Notes: generated by a model from the sequence alone, not told the origin. Positions 43,057 through 52,706 are shown, counted from the stretch's first letter. The stretch is 64,000 bases of DNA from DATMNI01 sp963817515 (GCA_963817515.1 CAWFPJ010000023.1:62001-126000), one strand, 5' to 3'. Program-made: numbers and translations.

Positions 43057-43959
43057 ATGAATCGTAGAACCTTCCTCGCTTCGGCGGTCACCGCGGCAAA
43101 CGCCGCTCTGCCCGCGGCCGCCGCGTCATCCCGTTTCACCAAGAGCATCTGCTCCATCATTTTTCCCAACGACCTCCCGCCCGCCGATAAATTCCGGCAA
43201 GCCAAGAGCGCCGGCTTCGACGCCATCGAGATGCGGCTGGGGCAGGAGATTCCGATGGAGTCGTCTCCGGACGACGTCAAGCGCATGGGCGATGCCGCCC
43301 ATGCGGCGGGCATCCAGATCGCCAGCGTTTGGGCCTCGCAGCCGGAGAGCCGTAATCCGTTGAACAGCCCGGACCCGGCGGTGCGGGCGCGGCACATCGA
43401 AACGCTCCACGGGGCCATCGACATTGCCTCCTGGCTGAATTGCGGCGCCATCCTGCTGGTGCCGGGAGGATTGGGGGGGCGCAAGCTCCAGACCGGCTAC
43501 ATGGAAACCTGGGACCGGCTCAGCGCGGAGTTGCCCAAGATCATCCCTTATGCCGCCGAGAAAAAAGTGATCCTGACGCCGGAAGAGGTGGGGAACAAAT
43601 TCCTGGTGAGCCCCAGGGACATGCGCGACTTTATCGACGTGTTCCATTCGCCTTACCTGCAGGCGCACTTCGACGTGGGCAACATCGTGCAATTCGGCTT
43701 CCCCGAGGACTGGATTCTGACGCTGGGACCGCGCATCAAGCGCCTGCACGTGAAGGACTACAAGTTTGGCGCCCGCGGCGAGGCGGGCCGCTACGTCGAT
43801 CTCGGCGAAGGCGACATCGACTGGCCGGCCGTCATGGCCGCGCTCGTCAAAGTCGGATACAACGGCTTCGTTTCGCCGGAAATTGGCCGCGATCCGAACG
43901 ATCCCGACAAGATCAACAAGATCTCTCGCGGCCTGGACAAGATTCTCAGCCTGGCGTGA
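43057..43959 (+). CDS. Sugar phosphate isomerase/epimerase-like TIM-barrel protein, Tat signal
   Basis: A 300-aa protein of the xylose-isomerase-like TIM-barrel superfamily. A Tat-type signal opens it (MNRRTFLASAVTAANAALPA). Barrel landmarks are FDAIEMRLGQE, the metal-ligand region KKVILTPEEVGN, HFDVGNIVQFG, RIKRLHVKDYKFG and the last ligand in GFVSPEIGRD, so the metal-binding Glu, Asp, His and Glu appear present. Such proteins isomerise or epimerise sugars, and secreted versions are common in Acidobacteria and Planctomycetes. The substrate is unknown. It stands alone, 274 bp after the S10 pair. Confidence 0.88.
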   Translation: MNRRTFLASAVTAANAALPAAAASSRFTKSICSIIFPNDLPPADKFRQAKSAGFDAIEMRLGQEIPMESSPDDVKRMGDAAHAAGIQIASVWASQPESRNPLNSPDPAVRARHIETLHGAIDIASWLNCGAILLVPGGLGGRKLQTGYMETWDRLSAELPKIIPYAAEKKVILTPEEVGNKFLVSPRDMRDFIDVFHSPYLQAHFDVGNIVQFGFPEDWILTLGPRIKRLHVKDYKFGARGEAGRYVDLGEGDIDWPAVMAALVKVGYNGFVSPEIGRDPNDPDKINKISRGLDKILSLA

Positions 43960-44135
43960 AGCCTCGGTGAAAACTCTCAAGCCAGGTGCCCGAGATCCCG
44001 AGCCGAAGGTCCGAGATACAATTGCCGTCTCAGAGGTTCTGGGGATTCGAAGGTCGCACCATTGACAAGAAAACCCGTGAACAGCCGAATGTCTGAACCG
44101 TCGCCGGCCGGTTTCTTCGGTCATAATTGTCGGTG

Positions 44136-45286
44136 TTAGGATCTGGGTAAAGGTATATTGGCATTCGGAACAAACTGGGGCCCGGTGGGGCCGAAGTCGG
44201 AATCCGCGAAAGCATGTCCGCCTCGAATCAGAGACTCCGGCGAGTCGTCTTTGTCCATAAGCGCCTCCACGAATACCAGCCCTTTGTGAGGGGCATCCAG
44301 AACGCGCTGAAGTTCCTCCACTGTTGCGACCGTAAAACACTCGGCCGTGCTTTCGCGGCAGAAAACGGAAGCCAGCTCGGCGTACCTCCAATTCGCGACG
44401 TCATTGTATCGTGCATTCTTGCCTAGAATTGCTCGCTCGATCGTGTAACCGCCGTTGTTGATGAGAAAGATGAACGGTTTGAAATCATGGCGCAGAATGG
44501 TGGACAATTCCTGCGCGGTCAACTGAAAGGAGCCGTCACCGACAAATAAGATGTGCCGGCGTTCGGGAGCGGCGCATAAGGTGCCGAGCAAAGCCCCCAC
44601 TGTAAAGCCGATGCTGCCCCAGACGGCTTGCGTGACGAATGAGCAGCCCGCCGGAAGTCTCATATCCGTCGCGCCAGAGTTGGACGTTCCGTCTTCGGCC
44701 AGGATGACGTCGCCTGGGCGAAGGAATTTCTCGAGAGCCTTCCAGTAGTGCGCCTGTGTTAGCGACTCCTGAGCCGGCTTCACGGTGCCAGCCGCGGGCT
44801 GCGCCGTGTTCAGTATGTTTCTTCTTAAGGCGGGTGCCGAACAATCGATCAGTTTCTCGAGTAGCTCCCGAAGATTAACAGCTTGATAATTCTCGAGGCC
44901 GAGATTGATTGACCGGGCATTGAGATGAACTGCGCTCGTGGGAATCGCGTCGGTGAAGAACGCGGATGTTGAATCGAGGCGGCGCAGCCCCACGGTGAGA
45001 AGACAATCGCTCTTCTCAACAGCGGTTCGGGTCGCGGGCGAACTGGCAACCCCTAAATAGACACCGGCGAATAGAGGCGATGTCTCGTCGAAGGCCGACT
45101 TGCAGGTGTTCAATACAGCCACTGGCATTTCCAGTTTTTTCGCCAGTCGCTCTATCTGGCCGAGGACGCCGAAACGGTCGGCGTCCAGATCGAGCAGAAA
45201 CGCTGGGCTTTTGGCCGCCTCCAGTCGCGCGAGAATCGCCTTGGCAGCCATTTGAAGACGTTCCTGGTTGCTGCCGACAGCCCTAA
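44136..45286 (-). pseudogene. TPP-dependent decarboxylase, C-terminal two thirds
   Basis: The central and TPP-binding domains of an indolepyruvate/phenylpyruvate decarboxylase-like enzyme. Visible are FLLDLDADRFGV in the central domain, ILAEDGTSNSGATDMRLP, and the TPP motif GDGSFQLTAQELSTIL with its NNGGYT. The N-terminal pyrimidine-binding domain (~190 residues, with the catalytic Glu) is missing. Homology begins exactly where that of the aldehyde dehydrogenase ends, in a different frame, so a deletion joined the two genes. An internal ATG at 45251 could start a fragment, but without the PYR domain it could not be active. Confidence 0.88.
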
Positions 45287-46336
45287 TACATCGGTAAGAA
45301 TGGTCGGCTGCATGAACGAGCCCTTGCGGTTCACTCGCTTACCTCCGGTCAAGATCTTCGCGCCGTGAGCAACCGCATCATTCACCTGCTTTAACAGGAG
45401 GGTAAGGGCTGCTTCTGACGAGAGGGGCCCAAGCGTCACGGTCTCATCGAAGGGGTCGCCGATTTTGAGCGACTCCAGCGCGGCGCGAAACATCCTGAGG
45501 AACTCGTTAAGCCTGGGTCCGACGAAAATGAATCGTTTCGCGCCGATGCAGGTTTGTCCGGCATTGCCGATCCGTCCCACGACGGCCATCTTCACCGCGT
45601 CCTCCAAGTCATAGTCTTCCAGGACGATGAACGCATCGCTTCCGCCCAGTTCCATTGTCGATTTCTTCAGATTCTTGCCGGCACGCGATGCAAGAGATTC
45701 GCCTGCCCGCTCAGAACCCGTCAATGCAACTCCTCTGGTGCGTGGATCGTCGATGAGCTTCGCGACCTGGTCGTTGGAAAGAAATACATTTGTATACGCG
45801 CCGCGTGGCGCGCCCGCCTCGATCAGAAGCTGTTCAAACGCGACTGCGCACTGCGGCACACCGGGGGCATGCTTCACCAGCATCACGTTTCCCGAGGTGA
45901 GATGCGGGGCGGCGAAGCGCGCAAGTTGGTAATAGGGATAGTTCCACGGCTGCACGCCGACTAGCACTCCGAGCGGGGAATATTCGATGTACGCATCGCC
46001 GGCGATCGAATTGAGCGGGCGAGTTGCCAGAAACGTCTCTGCATGGTCGGCGTAATATTGGAGGATCGAGGCGCTAAGTTCCACCTCTCCCCGGCTCTCG
46101 GCGATCCGCTTCCCCATCTCGAGCGTCGCGAGTCGCGCAAACTTCTCCTTCTGATCGAGCATCAGCGAAGCGGCCTTGCCGACCACCTTTGCCCTTTCGC
46201 GGATGGGTTTCCTGGACCAAACCTCACGAAATGTCTGCTCAGCGGTTACAAGCATCTCTTCCATCTGTTGATCGGTGTGTTCGTCGAAGGTGCGCAGCAG
46301 CTCTCCGTTCGATGGGTTCACGCCTTGATAAGCCAT
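45287..46336 (-). pseudogene. Aldehyde dehydrogenase (GabD-like), truncated at the C-terminus
   Basis: The first ~350 residues of a succinate-semialdehyde-dehydrogenase-like enzyme: QPWNYPYYQ, ELGGSDAF, and the nucleophile in GNAGQTCIGAKRF. The real sequence stops at SFMQPTILTDV, and the remaining ~100 residues (with the conserved EEFFGPV and the C-terminal oligomerisation strand) are replaced by ~44 out-of-frame residues read through the decarboxylase remnant, to a stop at 45152. The start ATG is good, with AAGGAA seven bases upstream. A protein may be made, but it should not fold into an active tetramer. Confidence 0.88.
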
Positions 46337-46486
46337 ACCGGTTCCTTTCCACTTTCCTCGGCAACACAGAGCCGCTGCTGGGCGATATTGTTTGGCCCGA
46401 AGAACTCAGATACTGCAGTCTGTTCACGTTTTTCTGTGCTGGACGAGAGGTTGCAAAAATGGTAACCAGTCCCTAATTTCCGTGTC

Positions 46487-46858
46487 TCAGCCGAGGGGTT
46501 CACTCCACGGAGATGGCGCAATCGGTGGGATTGAGCACGGCTCATTTCGCGCGGATGTTTCGCAAGTCAACGGGCGAGACCCCGCATCAATTTGTTCTGC
46601 GCCCAAAGGCTTGAGCGTGCTAAGGCGATGCTGCGTGCTCCTGATGCGCGAGTATTGGACGTGGCCGTAGCCTGTGGCTTCAAGACCCAGCAGCACTTTG
46701 CGCAGGTCTTTCGTGGTGTCTGTGGAATTAGCCCGACAGAGTATCGCCAGGATTTTCTGGGATACGAAGCGTGGATGGCGGCTTCGCACAGGTCTAAGCT
46801 GCCTTCGCCACGGTTCCACACTGCGGGCCGCACCCAAACTACTGGAATGACGGCGTGA
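46487..46858 (+). pseudogene. AraC-family regulator, C-terminal DNA-binding remnant
   Basis: Both helix-turn-helix motifs of an AraC DNA-binding domain are present: EMAQSVGLSTAHFARMFRKS in one frame, and QRLERAKAML with ISPTEYRQDF in another. One extra base near 46602-46604 separates them. The N-terminal effector domain is absent; sequence before 46487 does not resemble AraC. It is transcribed away from the broken aldehyde dehydrogenase gene and may once have regulated it. Confidence 0.8.
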
Positions 46859-46882
46859 AACATAGCTGAAGGCGGAGGACCT

Positions 46883-47647
46883 TTACAGCGACATCCCGCC
46901 TGACACCTCGATGCGCTGCCCATTTACCCAGCGATTGTCATCTGAAAGCAGTGCAGCGATCATCGGTCCAATATCATCAGATACGCCAGCGCGTCCCAGC
47001 GCGGTCATCTCCGCGACGCGCTTGTTGATTTCCGGATTGTCGCGGACCATGCCGCCGCTGAAATCGGTCTGGATCGCTCCCGGGGCAACCACGTTGGCTG
47101 TAATCCCGCGCGGTCCAAGTTCTTTGGCCAGGTATCGGGTGAACACTTCGATTGCTCCCTTTGCCGCTCCATATGCGGAAGTGCCGGGGATGCTGACGCG
47201 CGCCAGCCCCGACGAGATATTGACGATCCGGCCGCCATCCCTGATTAGCGGGAGCAGTTTCTGGGTGAAGAAATAAACGCCTTTGAAATGCACGTTGACG
47301 ATCTGATCGAATTCGGCTTCCGTTGTTTGATCGAACGGCTTGTGCAGGGAAGCCCCGGCATTGTTCACCAGGTAATCGAACCGTTCGCGTCCCCAACTTC
47401 GCAATGTGTTGCGTACGTCGTCCACAAAGCCATCGAACGAGCTGATACTTCCAGCGTCGAGTTGAAATGCCGCGGCTTTCCTCCCGATCGCTTCTGCCTC
47501 GCGTACCAGGCTCTGCGCCTCGGCCGCATTCGAATGATACGTGAAGATGACATCCACACCACGGCGAGTCAGATTGACCGCCGTGTTGCGGCCGAGTCCG
47601 CGGCTTCCGCCGGTGATGATTGCTGTTTTATAGTTTTCGTTGCTCAT
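46883..47647 (-). CDS. SDR-family oxidoreductase
   Basis: A 254-aa classical SDR with the cofactor motif TGGSRGLG, the NNAGAS structural motif, catalytic ISSGLARVS and YGAAK, and the C-terminal RIEVSGGMSL. All catalytic residues are in place, so it is a likely NAD(P)H-dependent ketone/aldehyde reductase of unknown substrate. AAGGAGG sits six to seven bases before the ATG; the longer frame upstream is not supported. It is the last of three minus-strand SDR genes or remnants that run away from a LysR regulator gene at 49483. Confidence 0.92.
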   Translation of the reverse strand: MSNENYKTAIITGGSRGLGRNTAVNLTRRGVDVIFTYHSNAAEAQSLVREAEAIGRKAAAFQLDAGSISSFDGFVDDVRNTLRSWGRERFDYLVNNAGASLHKPFDQTTEAEFDQIVNVHFKGVYFFTQKLLPLIRDGGRIVNISSGLARVSIPGTSAYGAAKGAIEVFTRYLAKELGPRGITANVVAPGAIQTDFSGGMVRDNPEINKRVAEMTALGRAGVSDDIGPMIAALLSDDNRWVNGQRIEVSGGMSL

Positions 47648-47669
47648 AATTTCCTCCTTGTTTGTACTT

Positions 47670-48366
47670 TTACCAGGGAATGATTCCTTGAGCGTTTGAG
47701 AAGGTCCCGGTGGGACCATCATCAGCGAGCAACGCCAGGCGAATGATCCCCGCCGCACCTTCAGGGATGGTCTGCACTCCGCGATGTTGATTGAGATCGG
47801 TTGCCGTGTAGCCTGGGTCGACTGAATTCACTTTGATCGAGGTGTCGCGCAGCTCGTAGGCGAGTTGTACAGTGAGCATGTTGAGAGCTGCCTTCGATGC
47901 CGCGTAACCGAGAAACTTCGCGGCAACATGGGTCCATGCTGGATCGCCGCTCTTGGTCAGCGATCCGAGTCCGCTCGATACATTTACTATGTTCGCGGAT
48001 GAAGCCTTTCGCAACAACGGAAGCATCGCTTGAGATAGTCTCCGCATATCTTGATTACCGGAGGCAGTCTCCGGTTGCAAGTTTTTGCTGATGGCAAGTT
48101 CCAGCGCAATTGACAGCAGCATCCAGGCGACCAAAGCGCGCGACGCTCCTATCCACCAAATCCCGCACGTCATCTTCGTTGCGGACGTCAGTACGAACGA
48201 AAATGGCCGCTGCTCCGAGCCCTTGCAGCTCGGCAGCTAACGCTCGTCCTTCTTTATCTCGACGACCGGACACAACAACATGGGATCCTTCTTGCGCAGA
48301 GACGACTGCGGCTGCGCGACCAATGCCGGTCAGTGCGCCTGTAATCAAAACAACGGGTGAACTCAT
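47670..48366 (-). pseudogene. Chimeric SDR: N-terminus of one fused out of frame to C-terminus of another
   Basis: From an ATG with AGGAGGT seven bases upstream, the frame gives a normal SDR N-terminus (VVLITGALTGIGRAA through FGRLDAAVNCAGT) and then stops at 48055. A second frame (47670-48173) supplies a different SDR's C-terminal half: ANIVNVSSGLGSLTKSG, YAASKAALNMLTVQLAYEL and the tail FSNAQGIIPW. The two halves belong to different SDR subfamilies as I know them, and the central ~40 residues are missing, so a deletion between neighbouring SDR genes is the simplest explanation. Neither half is a complete enzyme. Confidence 0.8.
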
Positions 48367-48400
48367 GGTTACTACCTCCTTGTTTTGGAAGCTGTGCAGG

Positions 48401-49141
48401 TCAGGCATTCATTCCTCCATCAACGGTAAGATTCGACCCGGTAATGTAGGAAGATTCCGGACCGGCAACGAACGCGACCATCGCGGCGATCTCATCAACA
48501 TGCCCATAGCGGTCGAGCGATGTGGCGGCCTTCTGAGGGACCGCCCAATCGCCCGCCGCGGGATTCAAATCCGTATCTATCGGACCCGGCTGGACGTTGT
48601 TGACCGTGATACCTCGGCTCCCGAGTTCTCTGGACAACGCTTGAGTAAAGATCTTTACGGCTCCCTTCGTGGCCGAGTAGGCTACCAGCCCCGGAACCAG
48701 CACACGCTCGCCGACGGCCGAGCCGATCATGATGATGCGACCGCCGCTCTTCATGTGCTTTAGCGCCGCCTGCGTCGTGGCCAGTATGCCGCGGACGTTG
48801 ATGTTGATCACGCGATCCATCTCCTCCAGCGTAGTTTCCTCGAACGTTTTCGGAACGGCTGTGCCGGCATTGTTGACAAGCACATCCAGTCGTCCGAACG
48901 TAGCGACCGTCTTTTCGACCGCGCTCTTGACAGCTTCGACGTCGGCAGCGTCCGCCTGGATCGCGACGGCCTTTCCCCCGTTGTGTTCAATCGCTTTGAC
49001 TACGGCGGAAGCCGCGCTGGAGTCCTTCGCGTATGTGATGGCCACGTTCGCTCCATCCGCGGCGAGACGTTTCGCGATTGCAGCTCCAATGCCGCGCGAG
49101 CCGCCTGTAACGAGTGCCACTTTTTCGGTTAATTTAGACAT
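48401..49141 (-). CDS. SDR-family oxidoreductase
   Basis: A 246-aa classical SDR. TGGSRGIGAAIA binds the cofactor, NNAGTAVP is the structural motif, IGSAVGERVLVPG with YSATK carries Ser, Tyr and Lys, and the C-terminus is NLTVDGGMNA. It looks fully functional, probably an NADPH-dependent ketoreductase of unknown substrate. TAGGAG lies seven bases before the ATG. It is the first gene of the minus-strand SDR set and is divergent from the LysR gene, with a 341-bp region between them containing inverted repeats. Confidence 0.94.
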   Translation of the reverse strand: MSKLTEKVALVTGGSRGIGAAIAKRLAADGANVAITYAKDSSAASAVVKAIEHNGGKAVAIQADAADVEAVKSAVEKTVATFGRLDVLVNNAGTAVPKTFEETTLEEMDRVININVRGILATTQAALKHMKSGGRIIMIGSAVGERVLVPGLVAYSATKGAVKIFTQALSRELGSRGITVNNVQPGPIDTDLNPAAGDWAVPQKAATSLDRYGHVDEIAAMVAFVAGPESSYITGSNLTVDGGMNA

Positions 49142-49239
49142 TGTGATCTCCTACGGTTTTTGTGACGATTCACCACGCCACTGATTCAATTGCCTGCTAT
49201 CTTGATGTGTCAGCATTGCAGGCAGATTTGTCACTCTAA

Positions 49240-49256
49240 GGAATACCGGCTATTCC
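49240..49256. promoter_or_regulatory. Dyad GGAATA-N5-TATTCC in the SDR/LysR divergent region
   Basis: A perfect 6-bp inverted repeat lies 99 bp upstream of the SDR start. The same TATTCC/GGAATA elements recur near the LysR start (TATTCC at 49436-49441, GGAAT at 49466-49470), pointing to one regulator with several sites. Confidence 0.5.
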
Positions 49257-49455
49257 CAATAAGAATGCATAAGCAATTGACGAATCAGTGCGGAACGTGT
49301 GGCGCCCATTCCAGTTCGCACCGCGATCTCACGCTTGCGCCCAGCACGCCCGACAGCAGCAGACTGGCCAACGCAGAAGAGGAACTCTCTTTCGCTTGTT
49401 TTTTCGTAACGTTTGCCAGTGAAGCGGGTGAATCGCTATTCCTTGCATAGCATCC

Positions 49456-49470
49456 ATTCCATAGAGGAAT
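49456..49470. promoter_or_regulatory. LysR-type dyad ATTCC-N5-GGAAT before the LysR start
   Basis: ATTCCATAGAGGAAT has a T-N11-A core (49457 to 49469) and ends two bases before the ribosome site of the LysR gene. An autoregulatory site is inferred. Confidence 0.5.
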
Positions 49471-49482
49471 ACGGAGGTCGGT

Positions 49483-50391
49483 GTGGATAAATTCGATGCA
49501 ATGCAGATTTTCGTCCGAGTGGTTGAAAAAGGGAGTTTCTCCGCTGTCGCAAAGGAACGTGGAATTGGTCAACCTGCCGTCAGCAAGCAGATCTCCGCCC
49601 TTGAAGACGAGCTCGGCACAGAACTGATTCACCGCACCTCTCGCGCGATTGCGCTGACTGATCCAGGTCGCGACTTTTACGAGTCTGCTTTGCGCATTCT
49701 CGACGACTTCGAAAACGCGACTTCACGAATTGGCCGCGGCCAAACTGCACCGAAAGGCCTCATTCGTGTGACCGTTCCTCCGACATTTGCCCGCCTCCAC
49801 ATGGTGTCAAAACTGCCATCGTTTTTTGATGCCTACCCCGACATGGCAGTTGAGATGGCGGCATCGGAGAGCCCGACGACGATTATCGAGGACGGCTTCG
49901 ATTTGGCGATTCACTCAGGTGATCTTCCAGACTCCACTCTCGTTGCACGAAGATTCGCGCAGACGATGGTTATTCTCGTCGCCACTCCTCAGTACCTCAC
50001 ACGACACGGCGCGCCGGGATCGCCGGACGATCTCAACCGCTTTCGATGTGTCGTTTTTGTCGAGCGGGGTTCGGTACAACCGTGGAGCTTCGGCTCGGAC
50101 CAAGACGCAAAGCGTGTTACCCCCACAGGAGTCTTTCGAACCAGCGATATTGAACAGATGCGCATGGGTGTCCTTGAACATCTGGGGATTGCCCAAGCGC
50201 CAGCTTGGCTCTTCGCAGCAGAACTCAGAGAAGGTACTGTCATACGTCTTCTGACTCCCTATGAACGAGCTGTGCCGATCCTTGCGGTTCGACCTGCTGG
50301 CCGCCGGCTGTCCGCGAAAGTACGCATCTTCATCGAGCATCTGGAGAAGACTTTCGCGCTCTGTTCCCAGTTCAATCCACGGCCCAGCTAA
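49483..50391 (+). CDS. LysR-family transcriptional regulator (CrgA-like)
   Basis: A 302-aa LysR regulator with an intact frame. The winged helix is FDAMQIFVRVVEKGSFSAVA and GQPAVSKQISALEDELG; the effector domain is of the PBP2_CrgA type (PKGLIRVTVPPTFARLHM, DLAIHSGDLPDSTLVARR). The GTG start has GGAGGT four bases upstream. It is transcribed away from the SDR genes and probably controls them and itself through the dyads in the 341-bp gap. The inducer is unknown. Confidence 0.93.
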   Translation: MDKFDAMQIFVRVVEKGSFSAVAKERGIGQPAVSKQISALEDELGTELIHRTSRAIALTDPGRDFYESALRILDDFENATSRIGRGQTAPKGLIRVTVPPTFARLHMVSKLPSFFDAYPDMAVEMAASESPTTIIEDGFDLAIHSGDLPDSTLVARRFAQTMVILVATPQYLTRHGAPGSPDDLNRFRCVVFVERGSVQPWSFGSDQDAKRVTPTGVFRTSDIEQMRMGVLEHLGIAQAPAWLFAAELREGTVIRLLTPYERAVPILAVRPAGRRLSAKVRIFIEHLEKTFALCSQFNPRPS

Positions 50392-50903
50392 GGACTGTGG
50401 CCGGATGCTCGGTCGTCGACGTCGAGTCCCGTCTCCCGCTCCATAATTTCAATGATTTATAGGCGCTCGTAGACTCGATGAGCCGCTTTTCGACGTGATG
50501 ATTTCTCTATGCTTCATTCATCCCCAAGTACCACGCGGATGCCAGGAACAACAAGGCCCACGTTTTCATACAGACTCTCCTCAAGAAACTACTGTAGGCG
50601 CGTGCCTTGGCCGCGCCATTGTCTATTTACATCACGCCAAGTATAGGCCAAAACAACGGACCGAAGGAACCGGTGCATCGGCAAAACGCGCCACCTGCTG
50701 TTCTCGCGACGTGAGGCTCGCTGGTATTTGGCACTTGAGATCACTCCCGCGAGTTATCCCAGCATCGCCAGCCCGCGGATCTGATGAGAAGAGCATGGCG
50801 CCGATGGTACCGGCCTCGGTACGCTAACCACCGCTACAGTACTGTTCCGCAGGCCAGCCGTGCACCGACAATTATGTTTATGGAGCGCTCGAAGGAATTT
50901 CAG
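50392..50903. other. Region without a recognised gene (512 bp)
   Basis: Between the LysR gene and the PilZ gene I see no frame with a family match or a good ribosome site. A 110-residue open frame at 50495-50827 has an odd His/Arg/Cys-rich composition and is rejected. It may contain promoter elements for the PilZ gene. Confidence 0.5.
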
Positions 50904-51233
50904 ATGCGATTGCCGAATGATCAGCGGGAGCGCCGAGGCCGCGCGCGATTCCCACTCGCCCTCGAGGTTCGCTACACCGTCTTGGACGGCCGTGTGCCGG
51001 TGCACACTGGTTCGGGCCGCATTATAGACTTGAGCACCTCGGGGCTGCGTTTCACCTCGGACAGACCGCTACTAGTTGGAATGAGAGTTGCGGTGTCCAT
51101 CGATTGGCCTTTCCTGCACGACCTTGGTGTCCAGGTGCGGCTGATCGCATCTGGCGTGGTTGTCCGAAGCAACGGAACCGAGACCGCCTATGGAATCGAG
51201 CACCACGAGTTCACAACGCACGGGTCTGACTGA
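50904..51233 (+). CDS. PilZ-domain protein
   Basis: A 109-aa single PilZ domain. The two c-di-GMP contact motifs are visible: RxxxR in RRGRARF near residue 12 and D-x-S-x-x-G in IIDLSTSGLRF near residue 50. A protein of this size would act as a cytoplasmic c-di-GMP-responsive adaptor. The ATG at 50904 has AAGGAA six bases upstream; earlier in-frame ATGs (50874, 50880) are possible but less well placed. No cyclase or phosphodiesterase gene is next to it. Confidence 0.85.
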   Translation: MRLPNDQRERRGRARFPLALEVRYTVLDGRVPVHTGSGRIIDLSTSGLRFTSDRPLLVGMRVAVSIDWPFLHDLGVQVRLIASGVVVRSNGTETAYGIEHHEFTTHGSD

Positions 51234-51253
51234 GGCCCTGCTGTCACACAAAG

Positions 51254-51550
51254 CTACTTGCCCAAGGTTACGGGCGAAGCCTTCATCGCGTCGATTTCTG
51301 CTCCAAACAGGCGGACTGGTTCATTGCCGTCAGGAGCTAGCAGAATCTGCACTCCAACAGACCCGTACGCCTGAAAGTACCCCGCGACGACACCTTTTGA
51401 CCCGGATCCAGAGCGCACTGTTTCACCCAGCGCCGGGACACGCCCCGCATCCCCCTCACCACTCCACCGCAACTTCCTGCCTTGCTGCGTCGGAGGATCC
51501 AGGCTTTCCAGTGTGATATCTGCGTCAACGTCGTACTTGGCTTCGCTCAT
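51254..51550 (-). CDS. Hypothetical protein (98 aa)
   Basis: A small soluble acidic protein (MSEAKYDVDADITLESLDPP at the start), predicted mostly beta, with a central Gly/Ser-rich GETVRSGSGSKGVVAGYF. No Cys, no membrane segment, no family I recognise. AAGG lies ten bases before the ATG. Its composition is that of a real protein rather than a shadow frame. It converges on the PilZ gene with a 20-bp gap. Confidence 0.6.
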   Translation of the reverse strand: MSEAKYDVDADITLESLDPPTQQGRKLRWSGEGDAGRVPALGETVRSGSGSKGVVAGYFQAYGSVGVQILLAPDGNEPVRLFGAEIDAMKASPVTLGK

Positions 51551-51986
51551 TTAGCCTAACCTTGGCACATACCTGTGCTGGCTAACCAGACCCATAACTA
51601 CCAGGTCGGTACTGCCATGAGCCATGGGGCCAATGTGATTCCGTGGAAGGGGTGCGCCCCCAACGACGGGCATGGCTCAAGGTAAGGTGTATGATAAAGT
51701 ACTCTGCGGGGATTGGGGTCGTGCGTGCGCTGCCGTCGCGGGACTATCGAGAAGTTCATCGTGGATATGGAGCGATTCGCGTGAGCGCATGGATAAGCCG
51801 AAACCCCTGCTATCAGCTTCCGTTCGCCTACGAGGCGTGCCACAAGTGCCGGTGGGGTTGCAGGCCTCGTGCATGTGCCGGTGGATCGCCTCGGATATTT
51901 CGTGCGATAAAGCTGATACGGGGCATTCCGGAAAAGCGCAAAGCTTGGCAGGAGAATTGCTCAGTCCATGCCTGGGGAGATTACTT
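51551..51986. other. Region without a recognised gene (436 bp)
   Basis: The plus strand stays open through much of this stretch in two frames, but the translations are Cys/Arg/Trp-rich and match nothing. The last ~100 bp should hold the SYLF gene promoter. Confidence 0.5.
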
Positions 51987-52706
51987 ATGAGTAAGTTTGG
52001 GTTGTTGTCATCAGTTTGTTTGTGCGCCTTTCTGGCTCATGCCGCGGATTCGCCGCAGGAGCGAATGAAAGACGCGACTCAGGTTTTTAGCGAGATAATG
52101 GCCACTCCGGATAAAGGTATTCCCGAGGATCTGCTAGAAAAGGCTCACTGCATTGTCATCGTACCTGGTCTGAAGCAGGCCGCCTTTGGCATCGGGGGAA
52201 AGTTCGGCCGCGGGTATGCAATTTGCAGGCGCGAACACGCCGGCTGGGGCGCGCCGGCTGCTATTCGGGTGGAGGGTGGCAGTTTCGGTTTCCAGATTGG
52301 AGCTTCGAGCACCGATGTCATCATGCTGGTGATGAATGAGCGCGGAATGAGAAGGTTGATGGAAGACAAGTTCACTCTTGGTGGGGAAGCTACCGTCGCC
52401 GCGGGTCCCGTTGGACGGTCAACGGCGGCTAACACCGACGTGCAACTTTCGGCAGAAATTCTTTCATGGTCCCGATCCAAAGGGCTCTTTGCTGGTGTTG
52501 CCCTCCAGGGCGCAACACTGCGTGGCGACGAAGATGTGAATCAGGAACTATACGGTACCAAGCTGGTTAGCAAGGACATTCTGCTCACCCAGCGAAAGGC
52601 GCCAGCCGAAGCGCAGGGGCTGGTATCGGCATTGAACCGTCATTCGCGGTACGAAGACAAGAACAAGCCCATAGAATCCCGGGCAGTAGATGCGGTGAAG
52701 AAATAA
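51987..52706 (+). CDS. SYLF-domain (YSC84-like) lipid-binding protein, exported
   Basis: A 239-aa protein with a signal peptide (residues 1-20, LLSSVCLCAFLAHAAD) and a SYLF/YSC84 domain filling the rest: IPEDLLEKAHCIVIVPGLKQ, GRGYAICRREHAGWGAPAAI, FGFQIGASSTDVIMLVM, and ending QELYGTKLVSKDILL. SYLF domains bind phosphoinositides in eukaryotes; bacterial ones are periplasmic or lipid-associated with unclear function. GGGGAG lies seven bases before the ATG. It appears monocistronic. Confidence 0.9.
   Translation: MSKFGLLSSVCLCAFLAHAADSPQERMKDATQVFSEIMATPDKGIPEDLLEKAHCIVIVPGLKQAAFGIGGKFGRGYAICRREHAGWGAPAAIRVEGGSFGFQIGASSTDVIMLVMNERGMRRLMEDKFTLGGEATVAAGPVGRSTAANTDVQLSAEILSWSRSKGLFAGVALQGATLRGDEDVNQELYGTKLVSKDILLTQRKAPAEAQGLVSALNRHSRYEDKNKPIESRAVDAVKK

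Noticed and set aside
50495..50827. Plus-strand 110-aa frame before the PilZ gene
   Set aside because: Odd composition, no ribosome site and no family resemblance.
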